From Paenibacillus foliorum (lineage in GTDB: Bacteria; Bacillota; Bacilli; Paenibacillales; NBRC-103111), in NCBI RefSeq assembly GCF_013141765.1, contig NZ_WHOD01000049.1, forward strand, positions 1 to 64,000: a DNA stretch of 64,000 bases. Reading direction: 5' to 3'. Numbering within the stretch: the stretch's first letter is position 1; each line of letters starts with the position of its first letter. The position numbers and the translations under genes are program-made. Positions 52,299 through 60,250 of the stretch are shown here, in pieces. The notes under the pieces are model-generated. The model was not told the origin of the DNA. It did no database searches and saw nothing but the letters and a program-made list of their open reading frames with translations.

Positions 52299-52316
52299 TG
52301 AGTTTCGCTCCACTTC

Positions 52317-53372
52317 TTACTGTCCGAACAACTGAATGAATTCCTTTTTATCCGCTTCGCGAGCTTCCGTCAGCTTGGAAATATCTGAGGACAGCACTTT
52401 GAATTCGGAGCTCGATTTTAATCCTTTTGGCGCCGTGATTCCTTCCCGTATCGGGGTATAGCCGATGTCTGAAGCCACTTTTTGCCCTTCGTCAGACAGT
52501 ACGAAATCCACAAATGATTTGGCCGCCTTATCGTTAGCAGCCTTTTTCATAATACCGATCGGCTCAGTGATAACCGGCACACCTTCAGAAGGATACACCA
52601 GCTCGACCGGCGAGCCTTTGGCTTTCTCACGTGCAACCAGGTAGTCGACCACCATGGCATAGGATTTCTCGCCCTTTGCTACAGCCTGCAGCACAGCTCC
52701 ATTTCCTTTCACGACGGATATATTATTGGCCTTCAGCCCTTTTAAGTAATCCCATCCAAAACCATCGGTACGTGTAAAAACGCCCACGTTATAAGCAGCC
52801 GCACCGGAATAAAGCGGACTCGGCATGATGCTGTTATCTTTGCTTTCTGCAGAACTCAGCACTTTCCAGCTAGTTGGAACCGTTTTGACCTTCGTTGTGT
52901 TAATAGCCAAAGCCGTTGCTATAATTTTTGTTCCGGCATACATGCCGTCCGGGTCTACTAATGACTTGGGAATCTTATTCAATTCAGGCGATTTGTAAGC
53001 AAGCAGCAGGTCTTGCTTTTTCAGTCCTTCAAAGGTTACAGCGTCAGCCACCAACAGGACATCCGCTTGAATTTTGCCCGCTTGATTTTCCGCCTGAACC
53101 TTGGCTACAACTTCCTCCGTACCGGAACGGAAAGTTTCAACCTTCACATCGGGAAATTTCTTGTTGTAGGCAGCCAGCAATTTGGTTACATCCTCTTCCG
53201 GCTGAGATGTATAAAACGATAGGGACCCCGCGACTGTATTGGTTGCAGGTTTATTCATGTTTGTCTGTTCTGACCCTTGTGTAGATGCAGGTACGGATTG
53301 GTCTTTGGTACCGCATCCGCTAATTATCATTAATACAGCTAACCCCGTCATTATTCCGCTTTTTTTAAACAA
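52317..53372 (-). CDS. extracellular solute-binding lipoprotein (Fbp/AfuA-type)
   Basis: The 351-residue protein starts at TTG after GGGAG and has a lipoprotein signal peptide (MTGLAVLMIISGCGTKDQ, Cys about 20). A linker and an Fbp-type type II binding domain follow: SLSFYTSQPEEDVTKLLAAY, ADVLLVADAVTFEGLKK, then MPSPLYSGAAAYNVGVF and IGYTPIREG. I do not see the paired Tyr ligands of classic FbpA, so iron may not be the ligand. 2-aminoethylphosphonate, sugar phosphate and other AfuA-type ligands are also possible. It heads the operon with the permease and ATPase. Confidence 0.9.
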   Translation of the reverse strand: MFKKSGIMTGLAVLMIISGCGTKDQSVPASTQGSEQTNMNKPATNTVAGSLSFYTSQPEEDVTKLLAAYNKKFPDVKVETFRSGTEEVVAKVQAENQAGKIQADVLLVADAVTFEGLKKQDLLLAYKSPELNKIPKSLVDPDGMYAGTKIIATALAINTTKVKTVPTSWKVLSSAESKDNSIMPSPLYSGAAAYNVGVFTRTDGFGWDYLKGLKANNISVVKGNGAVLQAVAKGEKSYAMVVDYLVAREKAKGSPVELVYPSEGVPVITEPIGIMKKAANDKAAKSFVDFVLSDEGQKVASDIGYTPIREGITAPKGLKSSSEFKVLSSDISKLTEAREADKKEFIQLFGQ

Positions 53373-53437
53373 ATGGTTTCTCTCCCTTAAATGGTTTAAT
53401 CTCTCTTTCTTCTATTATGAGTCTCATTTGTTAACAG

Positions 53438-53466
53438 ATTATCAACTGGAGATTTTCGGTTTGTAA
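53438..53466 (-). promoter_or_regulatory. sigma-A promoter of the Fbp-type ABC operon
   Basis: On the minus strand TTACAA (53461-53466), a 17-bp spacer and GATAAT (53438-53443) precede the binding-protein gene. A palindrome ATGAGTCTCAT (53417-53427) lies just downstream of the predicted start and could be an operator. It is not a good match to a Fur box. Confidence 0.55.
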
Positions 53467-53535
53467 GAATATTCGTTTAATAGTGCAATAAGGAGCTGCC
53501 CCAAGATCCTACCAGACCCCTGGAGACAGTTAAAA

Positions 53536-53563
53536 AACCTAGCGGCAGGATCACCGCTAGGTT
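53536..53563 (-). terminator. Rho-independent terminator of the 64-residue-repeat gene
   Basis: AACCTAGCGG (53536-53545) pairs with CCGCTAGGTT (53554-53563). On the minus strand TTTTTTAACTG follows. Confidence 0.9.
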
Positions 53564-53626
53564 CTATTAAAATCTTTGAGCAACCCCACACCTCTCTGCT
53601 AGGGAGAGAATCGAGTGCCAGTAAGA

Positions 53627-54628
53627 TTAATTGGTTGTAGTTGCTCCGGTAGTTGTTTTGGTAGCTTTTTCGCCGGACTTCCCGCCTCCGAAGCCGGGGC
53701 CTCTGTTGCCTTTTTCACCGCGGTTTTTCTCCATCTCCGCTTTCAGCTCATCTACAGTGATACCCTTCTCGGCTGCCAGCTTCTCCAGCTTCGCTTGACG
53801 CTCCTGCCCCAGTTGAGCTTTCAGCTCATCTACGGTGATACCTTTCTCTGCAGCTAGCGCTTCTAGGTTCTTACCGCCTCCGAAGCCGGGACCTCTGTCG
53901 CCTTTTTCAACGCGGTTTTTCTCCATCTCCGCTTTCAGCTCATCTACCGTGATTCCCTTCTCGGCTGCCAGCTTCTCCAGCTTCGCTTGACGCTCCTGCT
54001 CCAGTTGAGCTTTCAGCTCATCTACGGTGATACCTTTCTCTGCAGCTAGCGCTTCTAGGTTCTTACCGCCCCCGAAGCCGTTACCTCTGTCGCCTTTTTC
54101 ACCGCGGTTTTTCTCCATCTCCGCTTTCAGCTCATTTACAGTGATGCCCTTCTCGGCTGCCAGCTTCTCCAGCTTCGCTTGACGCTCCTGCTCCAGTTGA
54201 GCCTTCAATTCATCTACTGTGATACCTTTCTCAGCGGCCTGCGCTTCTAGGTTCTTACCGCCTCCGAAGCCGTTACCTCTGTCGCCTTTTTCAACGCGGT
54301 TTTTCTCCATCACCGCTTTCAGTTCATCTACCGTGATTCCCTTCTCGGCTGCCAGCTTCTCCAGCTTCGCTTGACGCTCCTGCTCCAGTTGAGCTTTCAG
54401 CGCTTCTACCGTGATACCTTTCTCAGCGGCCTGCGCTTCTAGGTTCTTACCGCCTCCGAAGCCGAATCCCCCTTTATTGCCACGCTCTTGTTTCTCAGTA
54501 AAATATTTAGTCGATCCTTGATTTTGTGTGGATTGAGCAGCGTCAGCGGCGAATGCATATCCAAAAGAATTTAGCGCTAGTACGGCTCCCAAAGCTGTTA
54601 CGACCAATTTCTTGTTCATTTTTTTCAT
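53627..54628 (-). CDS. secreted protein of four 64-residue tandem repeats
   Basis: The 333-residue protein has a signal peptide (MKKMNKKLVVTALGAVLALN, cleavage near YAFAADA) and a short linker. Four near-perfect 64-residue repeats follow (about 57-312), then a Thr-rich tail. Each repeat starts FGGGKNLEAxAAEKGITV. It contains two helical half-units of the form LAAEKGITVDELKAxxE, joined by an E/K/R-rich connector (EKNRxEKGDRG). The helices look amphipathic and strongly charged. I do not know the family; an extracellular or spore-associated structural role is a guess. The start follows GGAGGA. Its own terminator lies downstream, and no operon partner is evident. Confidence 0.85.
   Translation of the reverse strand: MKKMNKKLVVTALGAVLALNSFGYAFAADAAQSTQNQGSTKYFTEKQERGNKGGFGFGGGKNLEAQAAEKGITVEALKAQLEQERQAKLEKLAAEKGITVDELKAVMEKNRVEKGDRGNGFGGGKNLEAQAAEKGITVDELKAQLEQERQAKLEKLAAEKGITVNELKAEMEKNRGEKGDRGNGFGGGKNLEALAAEKGITVDELKAQLEQERQAKLEKLAAEKGITVDELKAEMEKNRVEKGDRGPGFGGGKNLEALAAEKGITVDELKAQLGQERQAKLEKLAAEKGITVDELKAEMEKNRGEKGNRGPGFGGGKSGEKATKTTTGATTTN
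53693..54460 (-). repeat. four 192-bp tandem DNA repeats
   Basis: Protein repeats begin at residues 57, 121, 185 and 249, exactly 64 residues (192 bp) apart. The DNA copies are almost identical over long stretches, such as the GCTCATCTAC-GTGAT-CCCTTCTC-GGCTGCC pattern. This suggests recent expansion and a risk of copy-number variation or assembly collapse. Confidence 0.9.
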
Positions 54629-54790
54629 AGTATGATTCCTCCAAGATTTTATTTTTTTGTTTGCTGCTTACAAATACATCTTAGCCCACCTGCCTGAAAA
54701 TACCCTGAGCGCCAACTTTAAACTTCCTGAATTTTCATAACTCTGGATTTTCACATGAACATTCAAGAAAAACAGCCCTTAACGCATAAA

Positions 54791-54829
54791 AAAAGCCGCA
54801 GCCAGGTGATGACACCTGCTGCAGCTTTT
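54791..54829 (-). terminator. terminator of the CDF gene
   Basis: AAAAGC-GCAGC-AGGTG pairs with CACCT-GCTGC-GCTTTT (single-base bulges) around a loop. On the minus strand TTTTTTTATGC follows. Confidence 0.8.
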
Positions 54830-54872
54830 GTGGACCGCTTAAGTAGACTTTTCGGCGAGCCTGTCTGATGCC

Positions 54873-55742
54873 TTACTTCGAATAAGGCTCAATATGCACA
54901 TGAACATTTTCGATTCTATGCTGTTTATGCATCCGTTCTTCAATGTCATCGCTGATGTAATGGCTCTGTTCTACGCTAAGCTCTGCGCTCACCTCAATTA
55001 CAACATCCAGTAACACGTTACTGCCATGAACGCGCGCGCGAATATCCCGGATCCGCTTAACCCCCGGAGTTCCACTCACTGTCTCTTTGAACACCCGCAG
55101 CTTCTGGTCGTCGAAACCGTCCGTCAGCGCATGTGTAGCATCAGAGAATATATCCCACGCTGTCTTGCAAATGATAATACCTACGAGAAAAGCGGCAATC
55201 ACATCGAGTATAGGGAAGCCGAGGCTTGCCCCAATGATCCCTACTGCTGCGCCTATGCTGACGAATGCATCGGAACGGTTATCCTTAGCAGCCGCCATCA
55301 ACGATTGGTTGTTAATGCGGCGAGCCAGCTTGCTGTTGTATTTGTAGACAAACCACATACATACAGCCGAAAACAGCGCAATCCATGCTGCCAGCAGGTT
55401 GGGTGCCTTTATATCACCCGCCAAAAAACTTTGAGCCGACTGAATAATAACTTGAATACCGGCTGCAAACATAATAAAGGAGGCTACCAACGATGCAATC
55501 GTCTCAGCCCTCATGTGACCATATGGATGGTCATGGTCCGGTGGCTTGCGGGATATACGCAGCCCAATTAGTACTGCAACCGAAACGATAATATCCGTAG
55601 TATTATTAATACCGTCCGCCGTTAATGCTTCAGAGCCCGTGATGTAGCCCATGATGATCTTGAATGCAGACAAAAGAATATAGGCCGTTATACTTACCCA
55701 TGCACCCTTCTCGCCCTGCTTCAGGTTGTCGTATGTGTCCAC
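54873..55742 (-). CDS. cation diffusion facilitator (CDF) metal exporter
   Basis: The 289-residue protein starts at GTG with AGGAG at 8 nt. It has about six membrane helices. The first conserved metal-site helix is ADGINNTTDIIVSVAVLIGL. The DHDHPYGHMRAETIASLVASF motif and the second-site HALTDGFDD helix are also present. The C-terminal cytosolic domain (about 205-289) ends with VHVHIEPYSK. CDF proteins export Zn, Co, Mn or Fe. The exact metal cannot be read. It is close to the YdfM/FieF-type group of Bacillales by general look. Confidence 0.93.
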   Translation of the reverse strand: MDTYDNLKQGEKGAWVSITAYILLSAFKIIMGYITGSEALTADGINNTTDIIVSVAVLIGLRISRKPPDHDHPYGHMRAETIASLVASFIMFAAGIQVIIQSAQSFLAGDIKAPNLLAAWIALFSAVCMWFVYKYNSKLARRINNQSLMAAAKDNRSDAFVSIGAAVGIIGASLGFPILDVIAAFLVGIIICKTAWDIFSDATHALTDGFDDQKLRVFKETVSGTPGVKRIRDIRARVHGSNVLLDVVIEVSAELSVEQSHYISDDIEERMHKQHRIENVHVHIEPYSK

Positions 55743-55912
55743 GTGTGGCTCTCCTCCAGCTCCATGTCGAACATGCTCGATTTATTTTCGACCTCATCAT
55801 ATCAAATGAAACTTGTGTGGGTCTAGAGAAACAGTTTTCTCCTTGCAACGAAAAATAGGGGTGACGCAACTTTGTTTTCCATGGCAAATCTTTTTTTCCT
55901 AAGGGAAAAAGA

Positions 55913-55944
55913 AGCAGCGCCCCGCCTCCCGCGGATACGCTGCT
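55913..55944 (-). terminator. probable terminator of the 55971 gene
   Basis: AGCAGCG (55913-55919) pairs with CGCTGCT (55938-55944). On the minus strand TCTTTTTCCC follows. The loop is long and GC-rich. Confidence 0.6.
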
Positions 55945-55970
55945 ATTATTCCGCTCTAAACGTGCTGACT

Positions 55971-56399
55971 TTACAGATGTATCCCTGCATCAAAATAGTC
56001 ATAATCATCCCCTGAAGGATCGAAAGCTTCATTGCCAGAGCCGGACTCCCCTGCACGACCTGCTGCCGGATTATTTACATTTGCGGCAGTTGCGTACTCA
56101 TCCGTCCAATCCTCGTTCACAGTATGTGCAGGAATAGAAATGAGGTCTTCAGTATTATAGGCTTGTGTATAAGCATCTATCTCCCTAGCTCCTTCTCCAT
56201 GCTCTATCAGACGGCCTCCATGGGCTTGGGCGATTTCGAGTGCCGATGTTAATTCGGTATGGTCGATTTGGATATGCAGCGTTGGGTTATTTAGCTCAGA
56301 GTGAACGCCTGATTGATATCCAAGCTCCTCCAAAGTACTCTGGGCCAGCTCAGCAGAGGCTACGCTATCAAATTCAAAAAAAATGGCTTCAGCATTCAT
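55971..56399 (-). CDS. acidic protein of unknown function
   Basis: The 142-residue protein has a folded-looking first half (AIFFEFDSVASAELAQSTLEELGYQ, then ALEIAQAHGGRLIEHGEG) that resembles a small ferredoxin-like alpha/beta unit. A highly acidic, low-complexity tail follows, ending GDDYDYFDAGIHL. There is no signal or membrane segment. The start follows AAAGGGAG. I do not recognise the family. It stands between the CDF gene and the DUF4870-like gene, which is divergent. Confidence 0.7.
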   Translation of the reverse strand: MNAEAIFFEFDSVASAELAQSTLEELGYQSGVHSELNNPTLHIQIDHTELTSALEIAQAHGGRLIEHGEGAREIDAYTQAYNTEDLISIPAHTVNEDWTDEYATAANVNNPAAGRAGESGSGNEAFDPSGDDYDYFDAGIHL

Positions 56400-56608
56400 A
56401 CGGACAGCTCCCTTTCTTATCGCAAAATAGTCTGATTTAGCGTTTCCATGAGCAGGCCAGCTTATTCCTGTGATACTGGCTTTTTTCCATTGGAACTATT
56501 GTTATTACATAGACATACAGTAAGCTGGCAGCGCATAGGATGGATACAAAGCCGTATTATCGTTACCTACATTACATACATACCATTATGATGAAAGAGG
56601 TGGATACC

Positions 56609-56977
56609 TTGTCTTCATTTCAAGAAGATCAACACAATTCAGGTTCGTCCAGCAGCACTCTGACAGCTGATCCCGCCGATGTGAATGCTAACAAGTGGAT
56701 CGGAGTATTAGCGTACATCCTGTTTTTCCTGCCGTTGATTGCTGCTAAGGATTCCCGCTTCGCCATGTATCATGCCAATCAAGGACTCGTGCTGCTCATT
56801 CTTGGAATTGTCTGCAACATCGTGCTAGGGTTAATCCCGGTAATTGGCTGGATCCTGCTCCCGCTCGCTAATTTGGCTTCATTAGTACTCGCTATACTCG
56901 GCATCATCCAAGCCGCTAATGGTCAGTTGAAGCCACTCCCCCTTATTGGAAGCATAACCATCATCAAAACTCCTTGA
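56609..56977 (+). CDS. DUF4870-like small membrane protein
   Basis: The 122-residue protein starts at TTG with AGGTGG at 5 nt; ATG codons upstream have no such site. A polar N-terminus is followed by NKWIGVLAYILFFLPLIAAKDSRFAMYHANQGLVLLILG, which is typical of DUF4870 or the Tic20-like superfamily. It has three membrane helices (about 35-52, 62-85 and 88-108) and a short tail. Function unknown. It has its own terminator. Confidence 0.8.
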   Translation: MSSFQEDQHNSGSSSSTLTADPADVNANKWIGVLAYILFFLPLIAAKDSRFAMYHANQGLVLLILGIVCNIVLGLIPVIGWILLPLANLASLVLAILGIIQAANGQLKPLPLIGSITIIKTP

Positions 56978-57318
56978 GTAAAGCTACAACCATGATGTCA
57001 TCCCCAAACAGTCGGCTCTCAACTTGAGCGGCTGTTTTTTTTATTATTTAAATGGAAACACTACAATTGTCATGCAGATAAGAAAGCTTCTATGTACAAA
57101 ATGTACCCCCTATTCGACAGCCTCTGACAAAAACCATTTATTTTCGTTGACAAAACCATGGGTGGTATGTGATTATAAGTTAAGCGAAAATGATTTACCG
57201 CATAAAAGCACAGAAGCGTAGAAGCGCAAAAGCCGAGAAGCTTTAAAGCGCATTACATATTGGGTAAAGGCCGACAATGGCGGACGAATGCCGTATAGCT
57301 GGAAGGGAGCTAATTCAA
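56978..57318. other. intergenic region before the aldolase gene
   Basis: About 340 bp without a gene. It holds the terminator at 57006-57042. A TTGACA at about 57147 with TATAAG further downstream (spacing near 21) is a poor promoter candidate for the aldolase. Confidence 0.4.
57006..57042 (+). terminator. Rho-independent terminator of the DUF4870-like gene
   Basis: AAACAG-CGGCTC pairs with GAGC-GCTGTTT around TCAACTT. A run of eight T residues follows. Confidence 0.8.
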
Positions 57319-58287
57319 ATGACAAAAGATTACAACCACAAAATCGTAGATTGCACAATTCGTGACGGGGGACTCGTTAATAACTGGGACTTTAGCGTGA
57401 AAATGGTTCAGGATATGTACGCGGGCTTGAGCGAAGCTGGCGTTGAATATATGGAAATCGGTTATAAAAACTCTGCAAAATTATTAAAGGGTGCAGAAGC
57501 TGGTCCATGGCGCTTTTTGAATGAGGATTTCTTGAAGGAAGTTATTAAAACTAAGACTGACACTAAGCTGTCTGCCCTAGTTGATATCGGCCGTGTTGAT
57601 GAGAATGATATTTTGCCGCGTGAGCAAAGCCATTTGGATTTAATTCGTGTAGCTACTTACATTAAAGATGTGCCTAAGGCGTTAGAGCTAGTAGAGAAAT
57701 TCAACGGGTATGGATACGAGACAAGCATTAACATTATGGCTCTATCCCACGTTATGGAGAACGAGCTTACTGAAGCACTTGAAGAAATTAGCAAAAGCCC
57801 TGTAGATGTTGTATATGTTGTCGATTCTTACGGCAGCATGGATCACAAAGATGTCGATTATATGGTATCTAAATTCCAACGCTTGCTTCCTAACAAACAG
57901 CTGGGAGTGCACATGCATAACAATATGCAGCTTGCCTTCTCGAACACAATTCTTGGAGCAGGCAAAGGAGTTCAATTCTTGGATTCTTCCGTATACGGCA
58001 TGGGCCGCGCTGCGGGTAACTGCCCTACTGAACTGTTGGTCAGCTACTTGAAAAATACAAGATACGAATTGCGTCCGGTGCTTGACCTGGTCGAAAGACA
58101 TCTAGTGCCTATCCGTCAAAAAGTTGAATGGGGCTACGTCATTCCTTACATGATCGCAGGAGTGCTTAACGAGCATCCACGTTCAGGTATGGCGCTGCGT
58201 GCCAGCGATGACAGAGATAAATTTGTTGAATTCTACGACAAACTGACTTCTCCTGAAGTTATGCCAACTAACCATCATTCTGACTAA
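57319..58287 (+). CDS. DRE-TIM (HMGL-like) aldolase family protein
   Basis: The 322-residue protein has the DRE-TIM barrel of the HMG-CoA lyase / 4-hydroxy-2-oxovalerate aldolase family. The start motif is VDCTIRDGGLVNNWDF (Arg and Asp, metal site, about 9-24). It continues with YMEIGYKNS and VYVVDSYGSMDHKDVDY, and the metal-binding His pair is in LGVHMHNNMQLAFSN. FLDSSVYGMGRAAGNCPTELLVSYL and a C-terminal domain are also present. It is likely to cleave or make a C-C bond next to a keto acid; the substrate is unknown. The ATG at 57319 has GGAAGGGAG at 9 nt. It stands alone with a strong terminator. Confidence 0.88.
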   Translation: MTKDYNHKIVDCTIRDGGLVNNWDFSVKMVQDMYAGLSEAGVEYMEIGYKNSAKLLKGAEAGPWRFLNEDFLKEVIKTKTDTKLSALVDIGRVDENDILPREQSHLDLIRVATYIKDVPKALELVEKFNGYGYETSINIMALSHVMENELTEALEEISKSPVDVVYVVDSYGSMDHKDVDYMVSKFQRLLPNKQLGVHMHNNMQLAFSNTILGAGKGVQFLDSSVYGMGRAAGNCPTELLVSYLKNTRYELRPVLDLVERHLVPIRQKVEWGYVIPYMIAGVLNEHPRSGMALRASDDRDKFVEFYDKLTSPEVMPTNHHSD

Positions 58288-58322
58288 TCATACAGTTTGG
58301 GGGAGAACCCCGAAATAACACC

Positions 58323-58367
58323 AAAAAAGTGTAATGCGATGCTCAGCATCTGCGTTACACTTTTTTT
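58323..58367 (+). terminator. Rho-independent terminator of the aldolase gene
   Basis: AAAAAAGTGTAATGC pairs with GCGTTACACTTTTTTT with one or two mismatches around the inner ATGC/GCAT region. Confidence 0.9.
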
Positions 58368-58439
58368 AATGTTTTAGCACCTGGGCCGATTACAGAAACA
58401 GGATGTAGACCATACTCCTTATTAGAGGAGGTGATACTT

Positions 58440-58652
58440 ATGTCAGAAGTTAAAGTTACAACCGATGTAAAAGTAACCGTTGCAGATGATGGTCCTCTCA
58501 TTGTTAACGGGGGAATTCATCTGCTGGACGGTGAAGGGAATGAACTACCAACCAAAGATACTACATACCTGTGCCGCTGTGGTCTCTCCAGTAATAAGCC
58601 GTTCTGTACCGGCGCCCACAAGGGCAAATTCGAAAGCGTAGTCAGAGCTTAG
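58440..58652 (+). CDS. CDGSH iron-sulfur domain protein
   Basis: The 70-residue protein starts at the ATG after GAGGAGG. The CDGSH-type cluster motif is complete: CRCGLSSNKPFCTGAHKG, with C-x-C-x2-(S/N)-x-x-x-x-C-x-x-x-H spacing. The first half (VKVTVADDGPLIVNGGIHLL) has beta strands. CDGSH proteins carry a redox-active, labile [2Fe-2S] cluster. There is no membrane anchor. Confidence 0.9.
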   Translation: MSEVKVTTDVKVTVADDGPLIVNGGIHLLDGEGNELPTKDTTYLCRCGLSSNKPFCTGAHKGKFESVVRA

Positions 58653-58681
58653 ACCATAATACGCTCAAGAAAACAAAGCCT

Positions 58682-58713
58682 GAAAAGCAGAGCCTCAACA
58701 GGTTCTGCTTTTC
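58682..58713. terminator. terminator between the CDGSH and GNAT genes
   Basis: GAAAAGCAGA-GCCT pairs with AGG-TCTGCTTTTC around CAAC. It can serve both convergent genes. Confidence 0.75.
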
Positions 58714-58753
58714 ATTCCATTCTTAGCCCTACCCTGACTGCAAACCCACCTGG

Positions 58754-59266
58754 TTACACCATAATTTTTTGACATCTCACTTGAACTAGTTCTTTACCTC
58801 TTGTAATTAACCTCTCTGCCCCATCGAATACAAAGCCTAAACGTTCGTAGAAGATTATTGCATTCCTATTTTCTTTGAGCACCCATAAGGAAGTGTTGGA
58901 ATACCCCAATTCTTTTAATCTATCTATGCCCCAGTTGAGAAACATCTTCCCTAATCCATTCCCCCTATGTTCTACTAACAAATAAATGGCTTCTATTTCA
59001 CCGTATGTGTCGTCTAAATCATCATCTCTGCTTTTTCCGACTATCATACAACCAACAGCCTTGCTATCAACAATTAGAAGCGCTATTTTTTCTGTACCTT
59101 CAGTTAATGCTTTTTGATAATAGATCTCCCTTTTGGCAGCTGTAAATTCGTCTAGATAGTCATCAGGAATAATGCCTCTATATGCACTGCGATACGACTC
59201 TGAATGAACCAAGGCCAATGCTTTCCAATCCTTATAATGAGCACACCGAATTTCAACTTCACTCAT
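58754..59266 (-). CDS. GNAT family N-acetyltransferase
   Basis: The 170-residue protein is a single GNAT domain: EVEIRCAHYKDWKALALVHSESYRSAYRGIIPDDYL at the start, and VGCMIVGKSRDDDLDDTYGEIEAIYL in the middle. The CoA-binding VEHRGNGLGKMFLNW segment follows, and ENRNAIIFYERLGFVFDG closes it. Its general shape is that of peptidyl-Lys or small-molecule acetyltransferases of Bacillales. The ATG at 59266 has AGGAGA at 8 nt. Confidence 0.88.
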   Translation of the reverse strand: MSEVEIRCAHYKDWKALALVHSESYRSAYRGIIPDDYLDEFTAAKREIYYQKALTEGTEKIALLIVDSKAVGCMIVGKSRDDDLDDTYGEIEAIYLLVEHRGNGLGKMFLNWGIDRLKELGYSNTSLWVLKENRNAIIFYERLGFVFDGAERLITRGKELVQVRCQKIMV

Positions 59267-59327
59267 ACCATCATTCTCCTTTGAACCAACTGAATACGGA
59301 ATAGAGGACAACTACCTGAGAAATTAG

Positions 59328-59352
59328 ATATACTATAAAATATATAGTATAT
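59328..59352. promoter_or_regulatory. AT-rich inverted repeat in a divergent promoter region
   Basis: ATATACTAT (59328-59336) and ATAGTATAT (59344-59352) are complementary around 7 bp, between the divergent GNAT and small-ORF genes. It contains TATACT-type hexamers, so it may be a promoter rather than an operator. Confidence 0.35.
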
Positions 59353-59427
59353 ACGTCGACGAAAAAATCGACAAAATTTTGAATTACCGCACCCGATAAT
59401 AGAGATGTTAAGAAAAGAGGCAGAAAG

Positions 59428-59610
59428 ATGAAAATCAAAGTCCAATTGTCAATTGGCGGTCAAATAGTAAAGGAAGAGGACCTCTCGATCTTGGAAACTA
59501 AACTTGGGGAGCTCACGGACGAAGAGATCGAGCAAGCCATCGAAATTAATATCCGCAGCTGGGCGGACAAAATGATTAGCATTCAATGGGAAGTAGCTGA
59601 GGAAGACTAA
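59428..59610 (+). CDS. small acidic protein of unknown function
   Basis: The 60-residue soluble protein starts MKIKVQLSIGGQIVKEEDLS and has two acidic helices (LETKLGELTDEEIEQAIEIN). It ends IQWEVAEED. AGAGG lies 5 nt upstream. It resembles small Bacillales proteins of the YhzC/YqaQ kind, but I cannot assign it. It precedes the marR gene by about 115 bp. Confidence 0.65.
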   Translation: MKIKVQLSIGGQIVKEEDLSILETKLGELTDEEIEQAIEINIRSWADKMISIQWEVAEED

Positions 59611-59653
59611 TCATAATTATATAAAGAAGCTTTTGTATGCTTAAAATATAGGT

Positions 59654-59682
59654 TTGACAACTCAGCTCACCTATATTATCTT
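59654..59682 (+). promoter_or_regulatory. promoter of the marR gene
   Basis: TTGACA (59654-59659), a 17-bp spacer and TATCTT (59677-59682) are next to the operator at 59687. Confidence 0.5.
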
Positions 59683-59686
59683 TAAA

Positions 59687-59706
59687 TTAGTTAAGCACTT
59701 AACTAA
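59687..59706. promoter_or_regulatory. MarR operator 1 (20-bp inverted repeat)
   Basis: TTAGTTAAG and CTTAACTAA are complementary around CA. It lies just downstream of the predicted marR -10 hexamer and 19 bp before the start codon. A nearly identical site precedes the next gene. Confidence 0.75.
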
Positions 59707-59725
59707 ATGGATAGCTGGTGATATT

Positions 59726-60181
59726 ATGAGCGATTTGCAAAAATATGTTCTCAACCCACCCTTACATACACAGGCATTTTTTTCTCTTGTTGATGCAACA
59801 GCGAATTTAGTTGGCGTTTCGGAGAAATATTGGCAATCAAAGGGACTAAATGGCGCTAGAATTCGCATCTTAGTAGAAATTGCAAAGGAAGGCGGATCCA
59901 TTCTCCCCTCTGTACTTGCCCAGAAAATTGGAGTTACGAAACCAAATATTAGTCTTTTGTTAATCCCTTTAGAAAATGAAGGATTAATTCGTCGGGCAAC
60001 CCACCCGAAGGATGGTAGAAAAACCATAATTTCTATTACAAATGAAGGTCAGAGCCTTCTGCTCAACCACCTACCCGGAAATCGCCAAGGCATTGCCGAG
60101 CAAATGAAAGGCTTAGAAGCACAAGAGCTGGATCAGTTGATTGCCTTGTTAACCAAACTAAACAGATCCATTAACAAGTAG
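59726..60181 (+). CDS. MarR family transcriptional regulator
   Basis: The 151-residue protein is a winged helix-turn-helix regulator. It starts with dimer helices (LHTQAFFSLVDATANLVG). The recognition HTH is SVLAQKIGVTKPNISLLLIPLENEGLI, followed by the wing THPKDGRKTIISITNEGQSLL. It ends with a C-terminal dimer helix. The ATG at 59726 is preferred over an upstream ATG because its position matches the family start. Two identical-core operators, one in front of itself and one in front of the NmrA-like gene, indicate autoregulation and control of that gene. Confidence 0.92.
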   Translation: MSDLQKYVLNPPLHTQAFFSLVDATANLVGVSEKYWQSKGLNGARIRILVEIAKEGGSILPSVLAQKIGVTKPNISLLLIPLENEGLIRRATHPKDGRKTIISITNEGQSLLLNHLPGNRQGIAEQMKGLEAQELDQLIALLTKLNRSINK

Positions 60182-60202
60182 CGATCAATTTTTTTAAATA
60201 TA

Positions 60203-60220
60203 TAGTTAAGCACTTAACTA
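60203..60220. promoter_or_regulatory. MarR operator 2 (18-bp inverted repeat)
   Basis: TAGTTAAG and CTTAACTA around CA are identical in core to the site at 59687-59706. It sits 30 bp before the start of the NmrA-like gene. Confidence 0.75.
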
Positions 60221-60250
60221 CATCTCGGTAAATAGAAAGGAAGCAATCCT

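Noticed and set aside
53417..53427. Fur box upstream of the Fbp-type importer
   Set aside because: The palindrome is ATGAGTCTCAT, not a 7-1-7 TGATAAT-type Fur site; only a weak half-site is nearby.
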